64,000 nucleotides of DNA from Tetrahymena elliotti 4EA. Its lineage: Eukaryota; Ciliophora; Oligohymenophorea; Hymenostomatida; Tetrahymenidae. The translations under genes were made by a program, and so were the position numbers. Numbering within the stretch: the first letter of the stretch is position 1; every line of letters begins with the position of its first letter. The notes beneath the pieces were generated by a model. It searched no databases. It saw nothing but the letters and a program-made list of their open reading frames with translations, and was not told the DNA's origin. Where the stretch lies: NCBI GenBank assembly GCA_000231825.2, contig JH720365.1, positions 248,001 to 312,000 of the forward strand. Direction: 5' to 3'. This document shows, piece by piece, positions 1-11,314 of the stretch.

Positions 1-3000
1 TTATGGAAAAAGACCTTCAATCTTCTCTGTTGCTGATAATCAAATTTGTGCTGATCACGATAGAGCTCAAGAATCTGAAGGTATTGGTCCTTAAGAATAC
101 ACTCTTATCAAATTGAAGGTAAATTAATGAAAATAATATCTTGCATTTCTAAACTTAAATAATAGCTCTTTTTAAGATATCAAAGATATCAGATAGATTA
201 AATTGTCTTATTCCAAATATATCAGAATAATTTAAATATTTATTTATTATATTAGAAATTCTAATTGCTATTCAATTTATTTATCTAGAAATCATCTAAT
301 AAAATATCATTCAAGCCTAAATAAATCTTTAACATTTTAATTTATTTACATACAGGTTCTCGAATTCCACGGAGCTTTGAAGCCTCTTGAAGGAAGAAAT
401 GTTTACTTGGCTGCTGCTACCTTGAGACCTGAAACTATGTATGGTTAAACCAACTGCTATATTCTTCCTGATGGTGTTTATGGTGCTTTCGAAGTTACTA
501 ATGATGAAGTAAATAATTATTTTTCATTGTTTACTTTGATTATTTGAATTTGAAACAAACTTTTGATTAAGCTATTTTTGTATTCTTTTTTTGCTAAACT
601 TTTTTTAAAAAAAACTAAATTTTTATTTTATTATTTTTAGGTCTTTATTATTGCTGAAAGAGCTGCTAAGAACATGGCTTACTAAGACTTAACTAAAGAA
701 AATGGTAAATATGTTAAGATTATGGATATTAAGGGTACCGATTTGTTGGGTATTCCCTTGAAGGCTCCTCTTTCTAGCTATGAAAAGGTTTATGCCCTTC
801 CTATGCTTACTATTTCAATGGAAAAGGGTACTGGTGTTGTTACTTCCGTTCCTTCTGACTCTCCTGATGATTATGCTGCTCTCAGAGATTTGAAGAATAA
901 GGCTGCTCTTAGAGAAAAGTACGGAATCAAAGAAGAGCAAGTCTTGCCTTTTGAACCTGTTCCTATCATTAATATCCCTGAATTGGGTGACCTTGCTGCT
1001 ATCGTTGCTTGTGAAAAGCATAAAGTTGCCTCTCAAAACGATAAAGAAAACCTTAAAAATGCTAAGGATGAATGTTACTTGAAGGGTTTCTATGATGGTG
1101 TTATGAAGGTTGGTAAGTATGCCGGTGTTAAAGTTTAAGAAGCTAAGAACTTGGTTAAGAATGACCTTATTGCTTCTGGTGAAGCTGCTAAATACTGGGA
1201 ACCTGAAGGTAAGGTATTTTCCAGATCTGGAGATGAATGTATTGTTGCCCTTATGGACTAATGGTATCTTGCTTACGATGAAGAAGAATGGAAGAAGCCT
1301 GTTAGAGATCATGTTAAAAACGTATTCACTTGCTACAACGATATCGTTCACAAGAGTTTCGTTGCTACTGTTGAATGGTTGTAATAATGGGGTTGCTCTC
1401 GTTCCTTCGGTCTTGGTAGTTATCTTCCTTTCGATAAGAACTATCTTGTCGAATCTCTCTCTGATTCTACCATTTATATGGCTTACTACACTGTTGTCCA
1501 CTTATTGCAAGGTATTGAATATTATTTTTTGTTGAATATAAGTTAATTAGAATTTTTATTTTAAAAGGAAATGTTGTTGGTTCTCAACCTGGTTCTCTTG
1601 GAATTACTCCTGAATAAATGAACAGAGAATTCTGGGACTACGTCTTTTTGAATGTTCCTTACTCTGATAAGATTTAAGTTAGTGAAGAAAAGATGATTTA
1701 ACTTAAAGAATCCTTCAGATATTGGTATCCTCTTGACTTGAGAGGATCTGCTAAGGATTTGGTAAAGAATCACTTGACCATGTCTATCTTCAACCATGCT
1801 GCTATCTGGAAGGATGAACCTAATATGTGGCCTCGTTCATTCTTTGTCAATGGGTAAAAAAAAATATTTATTTTCGAAAAAAATTTCACTAAAAACTAAT
1901 TTATACTAATAGGTATATGCTTGTTGATGGTGAAAAAATGTCCAAGTAGAAGGGTAACTTCTTTACTTTGAATGAAATTGTTGCTATGTATGGTGCTGAT
2001 GCTTGTCGTTTCGCTTTGTCTGAAGCTGGTGATACCCAAGATGATGCTAACTTTGAAAAGCAAGTTGCTGATACCGCAATCCTTAAAATTTCTACTTTGG
2101 AAATGTGGTTGAAGGAATATAATGCTAATCATTAAACTAGCAGAACTGAAAGCCCCAATGAAAATATTGCTTTCTTTGATAAGGTCTTTGAAAATTAAAT
2201 TAAGAATCTCTATATTAACTGTGTTAAATCATATGAAGATATGCGTTTCAGAGATGTTGCTAAATACGGTTTCCACGAATTCGGTGCAATTAAAGAAGAA
2301 TATCTTATTAACTGTGGTACTTTTGGACCTCGTAAGGATCTTATTCTTACTTGGATTTAATATCAACTTATACTTATGTACCCAATTATGCCTCACTTCT
2401 GTGAAATGGCTTGGGTTATTTATTTCCTTCCTCTTGTTAACAACTCTGACTAATACCCTGCTAGTCTTTCCAAGGCAACCTTGCCATAAGTTAATGCAAA
2501 TACTATTGATGCTATTACTATCCGTGCCTACAACTGCTTACAATCTTTCTTGAGAAATCTCCGTGTAACCTACAAGAAATCTACTCAAACCAAGAAGGGT
2601 GCTAAGGATGTTACTTTCAGTAAGGTTACTGTTATTTATGCACCTAAATATCCTGATTGGTAGCAATATGTAAGAATTTTTTTTCTCAATACTTCATTCA
2701 AAGTTGAAATCTTTCTTTTAATTTTAGGTTTTGGATGTATTGAATGCATAATTTGAAGGAAACAAGATCAAGGATGCTTGGAAAGTTATCCTCAAGGAAA
2801 AGATTACTGATAAATAACTCTTGAGCAAGTCTTTGTAATTCGCATCTTTCATCACCAAGGAATTTGAATAAGCAGGAAAAGAAGTCCTTGAATCTACTCT
2901 TCCTTTCAATGAAATTTAACTTTTGCAAGATAACAAGCACTTAATCCAAAAAGAACTCAAAATCGAAGATGTTAATGTAATTTCAAAATTAATTCATCAA

Positions 3001-3131
3001 AGTGAATTTATTAATTTATTTTCTACTAATAGTTCATCACTGTCGATCAAGCTGAAAGTCTTAAAGATAAGACCTTTGCCCAAGCTCTTCAATCTTGTGT
3101 TCCTGGAAAGGCCCAAGTTGTTTTTGCTTGA
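1..3131 (+). CDS. LARS: Cytosolic leucyl-tRNA synthetase, 5' truncated by window edge
   Basis: Charges tRNA-Leu with leucine in the cytosol (class I synthetase). Exons 1-118, 356-508, 641-1511, 1568-1853, 1913-2669, 2728-2976 and 3033-3131 give 843 residues ending at TGA. The eukaryotic/archaeal LeuRS family is usually about 1,080-1,180 aa, so roughly the first 250 residues, including the HIGH motif, lie upstream of the window. Seen in the sequence: the editing-domain block [14 protein letters not shown] near the start, [15 protein letters not shown] further on, the DQWYL and SDSTIYMA segments of the catalytic core, and the class I signature EKMSKQKGN (exon 5). Residues before the first intron, such as [11 protein letters not shown], match the animal and yeast enzymes closely. 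Many in-frame TAA/TAG codons stand at glutamine positions. Transcription converges with ESF2. The identification is firm; individual splice sites are inferred. Confidence 0.97.
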
Positions 3132-3824
3132 GAACATAATAAAATAAATGAATCTCCAAATGAAATTTTTTATTTAATTCTAAAATTTAAACTGTATTAT
3201 TTTTATTAAATGTTAGCTATTCTTTAAAACTATTTTTTTTATTTCTAATTAATCAAAACATTCTCTTTGCTTATTTATCTAATTATTTAAAAAATTTTCA
3301 ATTAATCTAAAAAAATATGTTGTTAATATTATGTAAAATTTAATAAATAGGCTAAATCTTTTTGGATTCAAGCCAACAGAAAATAATTGGTAATATATTT
3401 TGAAGTTTTTTGATAAAAAAATCATAATTTAAAATTCTAACAAAAAAACAAAAATCTTAATATTTATTCTTTAAAAGTAAAAAAATTAAATTGAAAAATA
3501 AATGAAATTTTATTTTAATTTTGAATTTTTGAAATTGATTATGATTAAGGCTAAAATTGGTGGAGTATTTAAAATTTGTTAAAAATACAAAAATTGCTTA
3601 TGCAAATTTCTTTAAAATATTTGAGTTTATTTCTCGATTGTATTTTGCTTATAATAATTAAAAACCTAATAATTTAAAAAAAATATGTAATTGTTTCTGA
3701 AAAATTAATTATAAGTTTTAGACCACTAACATATTACAAAATAAATTACAGGTATTTTGAACAATTAATTATTGAAATGTTAAAATATTTAGTTTCATTA
3801 TTATTTTTATTTTATCACTCTTCA
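3132..3824. other. Convergent intergenic spacer
   Basis: AT-rich 3'-to-3' spacer between the LeuRS stop and the ESF2 stop. I see no open frame with coding composition and no RNA gene. It presumably holds both polyadenylation regions. Confidence 0.6.
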
Positions 3825-4912
3825 TCTGATTACTCACTTTGAGCATTATGTATTTTTTTAGTAGGAGCTCTTTGTATAAATGTTCTTCTTGCAATATTTT
3901 CAACTTTAGCTTGATTTTTATCTTATCTTCTTTTTTCTACTGCTTAAACTTTTTTACTTTGATCAAGTTGTTGTCTATAAAAATCCTATTCTTTCTTAGA
4001 TATTTGTAACTCTTATTGTAACTTTTCCTTTCTAACTCTATTTTGATAATTTATTCTTTCAGTTAAATTTTCCCATTTGAATTTAGGTAAATATTTAATA
4101 TTCCATAAATCTTCTCCATAGAAATTCCTATTTTTTTATACTTAATTGAAATAAATGATGAGCCTTTTTTTCATATTCAATAAAACTATTTTACCCATTT
4201 TTGTACAATTTAAAGATAAAGCAACTCTCTTTGCTATTCTTTTGTCAGTAAATTCAACCCAACCTTCAGTATAGCATCTTCTTTTATTGCCTCCATTTTT
4301 TATTCTCATTTTTCTTTTTCTTTCATCTAATTATAAAATTAGAATTTTGAGCAAAGCAAATCTATCAGTATAACTTTATATATGTAAATTTAACAAAAAT
4401 TACCTTCTGCTGCAAGATAGATTCTTTCTATTCCATATGATTCAAGTAATTTTCTAATATATGTAGCTTTCATATAAGGAGGTATTCTAGATAAATAGCA
4501 GACACCTATTTTAAATATCAAGTTAAAGGATATGCTCAATATTTCTAAATTGAATACCTTTTTGTTATTATTTCTTATTGAATTCTTCAACCTTTTCAAT
4601 CATCTTTTACTTTTCTTTTTCTGATAAATTCTTATTTTTTAAAGCAAGTTTCAACTTTTTAAATTCTTATTCTTTTTTATCTGATTATTATTATTCCTTA
4701 TTTTCATCTTCATCTTCTTAGTCATCATCTTAATTCTACTCATCATTACTATTATCTTATTCTTCATCATCTTAATCTTTTTCATCATTGCTTTCTTGTT
4801 CATCTTCTTATTCGCTATCTTCTACTTCATCATCTATTTCTATGTCATCATCAATGTCGTCTCCATCACTAAGTCCAATATCGCTAAGAGCTTCTTTGTT
4901 TAAACCTCCCAT
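3825..4912 (-). CDS. ESF2: ESF2/ABT1-like 18S rRNA-processing factor
   Basis: Nucleolar RRM-type protein of the small-subunit processome, needed in yeast for early pre-18S cleavage. Exons (minus strand) are 4404-4912, 4195-4326 and 3825-4140: 318 aa, stop TGA. The first ~90 residues are an acidic D/E/Q/N tract beginning [11 protein letters not shown], typical of nucleolar proteins. A charged helix follows, then the diagnostic core: [20 protein letters not shown] (about residue 135), [27 protein letters not shown] and [23 protein letters not shown]-rich tail finishes the protein. The core matches yeast Esf2 and human ABT1 in order and spacing. Both introns (4327-4403 and 4141-4194) fall inside the conserved domain, and splicing them restores the alignment. 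The start is the first ATG of the open frame. The gene lies tail-to-tail with LeuRS and head-to-tail with TIM50. Confidence 0.93.
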
Positions 4913-5490
4913 TTCTAGAATTTTAGTATTTTGTATGAAAAAATTAATTTTTGATCTAAATTTTCTACTTTGTATTTTACAATTAATAAATAGAGATTTG
5001 TGAATTAACTCAGATTATATTGGTATATATATCAAAAAATAATCAATGGATAATTTATCTTAATGTAATTTTATCTGCTAAATTAATTTAATAAATGAAA
5101 ATAGAACTTTTTGGTATCAAATTTAAAGAATATTTAGTTATTCTACTTAATAATCAGTTTTAACAAAGAAGAAGTATTAATATAGAAGAAGGGTTTGTTG
5201 TGAATGAAAAATGTAAAATAAACAGAGGAATAATAGGCATACTAAACACATAAAAGCAGAATCAATACACTTAAAAGGCAACAGATGGAAATTAAAATTA
5301 AATTGAATTTTTACATAAAAAATCTGAATAACTTTTAAGTTAAGTTTTTGTAAAATGGTTTCTAATTAAATTATTCTTAAGATTTCAGACTGCAATACTA
5401 CATTTTTAGAGATTACTTTTTGATAGAACAACGCAGTTTTAATTTTTATTAAGAGGTTCTTATAAATTAAGATTTTGTTATGTTTTCTTT
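4913..5490. other. Intergenic spacer, ESF2 promoter side
   Basis: AT-rich spacer between the TIM50 stop and the ESF2 start, both on the minus strand. It should hold the TIM50 3' end and the ESF2 promoter. No coding signal was recognised. Confidence 0.55.
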
Positions 5491-7094
5491 TCACAAGAAT
5501 CTTGATTGCTTTAAAGTTTCTCTTACTTTGAATTCTTCTTGTAAGATTGTTCTTACATCATCCTGGGTACTTAAAAATTTCAATTCATCTATTATTTCCT
5601 TTAATTAATTGTCATCATCATGCAATTCAGCATAGTAAGAAGAGGCAGGTAAGGCTTTTATATAATTCAAGGACATTAAATTTTTTAATTCATATTAAAA
5701 TACTAAAAAACATACCATTATCTGGAGCTGACCAAAAACTTATTGGCTAACTGTCAATATATACTACTTTCTTCATATCTCTGTTAAGACGATCTAAATC
5801 TTTAACATACTCATCCATGTCTTCAGGAGGGTAAACAATTTTATCACAATCTTCATTTGTCAAGATATGGACAAATGTATTTTCAGGATCTATTAATTTC
5901 TATTGAACAAAATATTAATTAATACATTTTATTAACACTTTTTGATTTAAATATTATTTGCTTTCTTAACACCCTCATAAAGCCAGTTATTTTTACAATA
6001 ATATTCAACAGAAATTTATTTTTTTGATAATAAAATTGAGCTTTAATTCTAGTAAAATACCAGTGGGAATGTTAAATATTTTATTTTCTTAATAAATTAT
6101 TTATGCAAATAAAATTATTTACAAGAACTTTTTCTGCATATGACTTGACACCCTTTGTAAAAAGTATTGGCTCAGTGTTTTCTCTTAAATATTTTAAAAA
6201 TTCTTCTAAGTGAGGTCTTTTGTATACACTCAAGTAAGTGTCGTATTCAGGTAATTCAAAGTAGTAATCGTGATCTCTGTTTGATATTTGTAAAAATAAA
6301 AGTTAAATTGCTAATTATAATGAAATTATTTAATAAAATGAAATTAATAAATAATGAATTAATTCGATTTATAAAAAGAATCAACTAGCTAAAAAGTCAA
6401 ATATAAAGATATGACTTTCTTTCTTTTGATTTCGATAGAAATTTATTTACAAATATATCTCCAGAAATTAAAAAATTTTTTTAAAGATTACTTTATTTGA
6501 AAATTTCTTATGTCTGTTTTATACTGAAAATAAATACAAATAAAAATAAAATGATATTATCTTTTCGAGCAATCTCTGCATTGCTAATAAGCTTGTTGTT
6601 TCTATGTAAAGTATTTTTAATTTAATTGACTAATAAACAATTCCTTACTTTAGAGGGGCATTGATATAAGCTTCGTGTTCATCAGGAACAAATGTGTAGA
6701 AGAGGATTTCATCCATTTCTAAAACTACTGTTAACTTTTCCCTATATTTTGGATCCTAAGGTGGAAGAAGGGGTTTTTTATTTTTACTAGCTTCCTTATA
6801 CTATTCCATTAAAAATCCCAGACTATCCCATGATTAAGGATTAAAATAATCGTCTTCTTTTTTCTCTTGCTTTGCAGATGTGGCTGTATTTTTTGTATTG
6901 ATTTTATCTAAATTTTCAGCTTCTTTATTTGATTTATTCCAAAAAAAGCTATAAATTGGTTTGTAAGCAATGGGAGTGCTATGCTGCTTGAACTAGCATG
7001 CAAATATATTTTAATTCTACTATAAACTGCTAAAAATCTATTTTTTTCTGTTATTGACTAATCCCTTAATCAAATTTCTAGAAATCTAAATCAT
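5491..7094 (-). CDS. TIM50: TIM50-like subunit of the mitochondrial presequence translocase
   Basis: Predicted inner-membrane receptor of the TIM23 complex, which takes presequence proteins from the outer-membrane pore. Exons 6649-7094, 6123-6276, 5716-5899 and 5491-5654 give 315 aa ending TGA. The N-terminus (MIQISRNLIKGLVNNRKK...) is basic and free of acidic residues for about 55 residues, as expected of a matrix-targeting presequence. The FCP1/NLI-type HAD domain follows: LTVVLEMDEILF (strand 1), VYKRPHLEEFLKYLREN, ILFTKGVKSYAEKVLKLIDP, LNRDMKKVVYIDSQP. The C-terminal DDVRTILQEEF matches TIM50 rather than CTD phosphatases. The catalytic first Asp of the DxDx motif is Glu here, as in non-catalytic TIM50 proteins. 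The 372-nt first intron (6277-6648) is the least certain splice. The gene is divergent from the DHHC gene across 548 bp. Confidence 0.88.
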
Positions 7095-7642
7095 CTCTTT
7101 ACTAATATTTAACACCCTAACTTAATTTAATAATTGTTTAGATTTTTTATGAATTAACAAAAACTACATCGAAATATCTATTTAACTATACATATCCTCC
7201 TTTTTCAAATAATCTTTTAGTTTTTAAATTCATTTTTTATTTCAATGCTTCTCCTTCTTACTTTATTTTTACCCAATAAAAAATCACTCACAAACCTTTC
7301 TTAGATTATTTCTGAAATTGAAATATTTTATTTTTCCATTTAAAGAGAATATTAAAAATGATAAAATCTTTATATTATGTCTTTAACAAGTCTACTCATA
7401 ATTAAACCAATCATTTTTCTAACTTAATATTCATAGAAGCATATTTTGTTAAATTTTTATGATAGGTTTATTTAAATAATTTTATAGAAATAAGAATAAA
7501 TAAAGATTTACTTCAAATCTTTGTATTTCTAATAAAAAATTCAATTTGTTGTTTTTAGAAATATTTATTTCATTTTTAAATCTTTGTTAGATAAATCAAA
7601 AAATAATAATAATAATAAATAAGCAAGTTTTATAATACGAAA
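7095..7642. promoter_or_regulatory. Shared divergent promoter region of TIM50 and DHHC genes
   Basis: 548 bp between the two start codons. It is strongly AT-rich with A-runs just upstream of both ATGs (AATAATAATAAATAAGC before the DHHC gene). No specific factor-binding motif was recognised. The promoter role is inferred from position only. Confidence 0.4.
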
Positions 7643-8827
7643 ATGAACAAATTAGACAGATGGTTTAAAAAAAAAAATCCTATTTCAATTTATTTTTATT
7701 GGTTTATGGGGAAATTTATCATCTTATTGGAAGTCTTTCTTTACTTACTTTCAATGAAATGTGTTTTAGTTGACATTATTCCTAAGAGATTATCCAGTTT
7801 TTTAGATTTTCCTATTACATGTTTGATTTTATTTGGATATTTGCTTACTTTCAGATCTCTTTTCTTAGCATGTTACACAGACTCTGCCACTTAAATCTCA
7901 GAGAAAAATTATTTATTAAAAGAGTAGCATGAAGAGGAGAAAAAAAAGAAAGAATAAATTGAAGCAGAAAAGAAAAAGAAAGCTGAAAAAGAAAAAGCTG
8001 AATTGAAATAAAAATAATTGGAAAAAAAAGCAAAAAAAACAAAATCTTGCTGTGGAAAGAAGTAGTTAAACGAGAAGAGTTAGGTTGATGCTGCATAAAA
8101 AGGTAACAACGAGTAATCATCTTAATAGACTAACAACTCATAGAGCAAAAACGAAAAGGGTAAACAAAATAATAAATAATAAAAATAGTATTAAATTGAA
8201 AAAACTGACAAACATGAGCATAGCTAAGAATGTAAAAACTAACATTGTCATGAAAATTAACATGATCATAATAAAGATAAATAGAAATCAAAGATTTGTT
8301 TGAAATGCAATATAGTTAAAGAAAAGCATGATCATCATTGTTCTATGTGTAATAAATGTGTTTACAGATTAGATCATCATTGCTTTTTTATAGGTTAGTG
8401 TGTAGGTGATTATAACTACCTCTACTTTATTAGCTATGTCTTTTTATCTTATGCTATGACTATGATAGTTCTTTTGTTTATTATTCCTGATGTTATAGAT
8501 TTCTTCTAATTGTAATGGGATAATCTATCATCTAGTTTTATTGAAATTTTTATTCTGCTATTGGGTGGCTTATTATTCCATTTCTTTACAATGATACTGT
8601 TAGTTTCTCATTTATACTATATCTCTAATGAGTTAACTTTCTTAGAAAATTTGCATAATATGAAAAAAAAGGAGTATTCTGCTTTAGAATGGATATGTAT
8701 AATTATGAAATGTCAGGCTCGTGCAAAGCTCTACGATACTTTCACTGCAAGATGGCATCAAATTTTTGGAAACCTTAACTTCACCTCTATTGTTTATCCT
8801 GAAGGAACTAAAATAAAAATTGATTGA
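7643..8827 (+). CDS. DHHC-type protein S-palmitoyltransferase
   Basis: Membrane enzyme that transfers palmitate from acyl-CoA to cysteines of target proteins. Single exon of 394 aa. Two N-terminal membrane spans (about residues 18-48 and 58-80) are followed by a long, highly charged cytosolic insert rich in K, E, Q, N and H. Then comes the cysteine-rich domain: CLKCNIVKEKHDHHCSMCNK followed by CVYRLDHHCFFIGQCVGDYN, with the catalytic Cys in DHHC near residue 248. Two more spans follow (YLYFISYVFLSYAMTMIVLL and a span around IFILLLGGLLFHFF). The usual four-span topology with DHHC between spans 2 and 3 is therefore present. The motif is unusual: DHHC is followed by FF instead of PW, and NCVG is QCVG. 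The cytosolic insert before the DHHC domain is much longer than usual. TAA/TAG as Gln occur throughout. The target protein cannot be told from sequence. Confidence 0.92.
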
Positions 8828-9289
8828 TTTTCATAAATTTCAATATTAAATATTTAATAAATAAACTTAAAAATAAAATGAAGATTAATTATAAATAATC
8901 TATTTTTGTTAATTTCCTCTGTTTTTATGTTTTCAATAAATACCTTTAAAATAATATTTAGATTAAATTAATGGTTTTTAATTAATTTAAAAAGAAAATA
9001 GAAAAAAGTAAAATAATTTCAATTTTAGAATTAAAAGTTTAAAGAGAAAGCAAAATAATTAAAAGAAAACTAAATGCTAAAAAGAAGAACTAAAATGAAG
9101 AAAGTAGAGAAGGACTTAAAGCATGTATTATAATGAAAAATAAAAAAATTTTTGATAAAAAATAGTACGTTTAAATGGAAAAGAAAAATAAAATGGCAAA
9201 AAATTTCATTAAGAGTGAATGAAATAAAAAGAAAAGGAAATAAAAAAAAATGCATATAGGTTTATATGTCTCCATCTGCATGAATCATT
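8828..9289. other. Convergent intergenic spacer
   Basis: AT-rich spacer between the 3' ends of the DHHC gene and the VPS4-like gene. A purine-rich A/G stretch covers about 9000-9240. No gene recognised. Confidence 0.5.
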
Positions 9290-11314
9290 TCATGCAGCAG
9301 CAGCATATAAGTGAGTTTAAGCATAAAGGTTAGACAACTGGTCATATAATTATGTATCGAAAGATTCTAAATCTTCCTATTACTCACTATGTCCATATTT
9401 TAATAAGAATTTTTTATACAATTATTGCCAATTCGATGGTACTGTGGGCTTGCAGTTCTTGACGCTTGCTTTGAAATCTTTCTAATTAATAGGAATATAA
9501 ATATATGTTAATTGATTTTAGGTTATATTATTATTTTACATATGTAACTTCTCTTAGAATAATTTATTAGGCTGGAATATCACTTAAGCTATTCACTTTT
9601 ATTATACTTTTTTATTTTATTTATTCTTACAACACTTCTTGATCTTTTATCTCTTCTCCTCCTTCTTATATAGGCATGTAGAATCTCTGTTCTTCATCTT
9701 AAGATCTAACTTCTTCTAAACTATCAGTCAATCCATCAGGTAATCTTTTGAAATTTAAGTTGAAAAAAATAAAATAACAAATATTATTTATATTATGGAC
9801 TTACTTCTTTATAACTTTAAAATATTTAGCATTTCTTAAATCTTTAAGTGGTCTCATGAAGGCATCATTAATAACAGTCGATATATCTGCACCACTATAT
9901 CTATTATTATTCAAAAAACAAAAAGCTATTTACTATTTCATTTAAAGATGCCCTACCCTAATGTTAATTCAGCAATCTCTTTTCTTTATTCTTTTGTTAA
10001 TACTTTATCTCCTAAAATTAATGTCAATATTTCCTCTCTAAATTTTTAATTTGGCATAGGGACTAATACTCTTTTTTCAAATCTTCTCAAAACAGCTATA
10101 TCTAGTTCCCATGGCATATTTGTTATAGCTACTATATTAACATTCTTTTCTTTGTCATTTTATATATCTATTTATTGAAATAACTTTGCAAAACAAACAT
10201 TTTTCCAAATGAATTATATTTACCATCTAATTATTTCAGAAATTCGGTTTTTATTCTTCTTTCTGTTTCATTTTCATCATCATTTCTTTTTCTTCCTATT
10301 GAATCCATTTCATCTAATATTATGATTGAAGGACTATTCTCTCTTGCCAAATCCATAAGCATTCTTAATAATCTAAAAATAAATTAAAGATTTAAAATAT
10401 TTTAGATACATTTTTTAATTACTTTTCACTTTCTCCAACAAATTTAGAGGTAATATCAACAAGAGAAACTTAGAAAATTGTAAATAAGCTATAAAATTCA
10501 TTACATATTGCTTGAGCAAGCATTGTTTTTCCAACACCAGGAGGACCATAAAGAAGTATTTTACGCCAAGGGCATGGTTATCCTTATTGATTAAACAAAT
10601 TAGGATAAAGTAAAGGCAGCTTAAAAGACTATTAAATCTATTTTTTAGCATACTCGTTTCCTGCTATATCATTAAATGCTACATTGGGTTTTTTCTTAAC
10701 TATACAATCTAATTATTATAATAAAATCATTTAAATATTTTTATAAGATCATCCAAATAATCTTCTAATTAAAAAAATAATTTCAATTTTAACTGATTTT
10801 TAAAATAAATAGGAATCAGAAAGGTAACTATTTTATAATAGAAATAAATTGGAGTCTCAAAATATCAATAAATACTTTTTAAAGATCTTTTAAGGTCTTG
10901 AATATATTTTAGAGTTTAATCATCAGCTATAGATTAAATAGAAGCTGTTTCTTCACTGGCAGAGCACCCACTCATAATAGAAAATCGAGTTGCTTTTTCA
11001 CTGACTTAATCACTATATTATTCTGATGGGTTTTGTGAAGCTCCATTACTGGAGTTGTTGTAATTATTGTTACCTCCTCCACCACTATTATTTTTATTAT
11101 AATTACTATTATTTTCATTACTCAAACTATTTCCACTATAACTTTAAGGAATCACCTTGTTGTAATGAGATTTTTGTAAAAATTAAGAGAATTTATCTAT
11201 AGGTTCTTTTATCTAAAATCTATTAACACAAGACTTTTAACTATTTGACTTAGTTGAATCTTTATCGCTCAAAATATCCTTTAACCCAAAGTTGAACTGA
11301 TTGGAAATGCTCAT
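9290..11314 (-). CDS. VPS4: VPS4-like AAA ATPase (ESCRT-III disassembly family)
   Basis: Meiotic-clade AAA ATPase. VPS4 hexamers remodel ESCRT-III filaments at endosomes and at cell abscission. Seven exons (10876-11314, 10423-10708, 10224-10372, 9957-10167, 9805-9900, 9636-9744, 9290-9481) give 493 aa. The first ~145 residues are low-complexity S/N/G-rich ([10 protein letters not shown]). The AAA core starts at [10 protein letters not shown] and carries Walker A GPPGVGKT (about residue 203), the pore-loop region, Walker [10 protein letters not shown] (about 258), sensor AITN and arginine fingers [26 protein letters not shown] is a VPS4 hallmark, and the C-terminal [16 protein letters not shown] matches the VPS4 C-terminal helix. 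The protein ends in a short acidic tail plus AAAA. The typical N-terminal MIT domain is not recognisable. Katanin or spastin relatives are less likely because of the GYSGADIS and C-terminal matches. Confidence 0.88.

Noticed and set aside
815..1501. 228-codon minus-strand open frame
   Set aside because: It lies wholly antisense to conserved LeuRS exon 3, whose product is unambiguous; the frame is a shadow of that exon's codon use.
4788..5003. Serine-rich plus-strand open frame
   Set aside because: Antisense of the acidic N-terminus of ESF2.
6380..6640. Possible extra exon inside the 372-nt TIM50 intron
   Set aside because: No choice of donor and acceptor keeps phase on both sides; direct joining of the flanking exons gives a continuous HAD domain.
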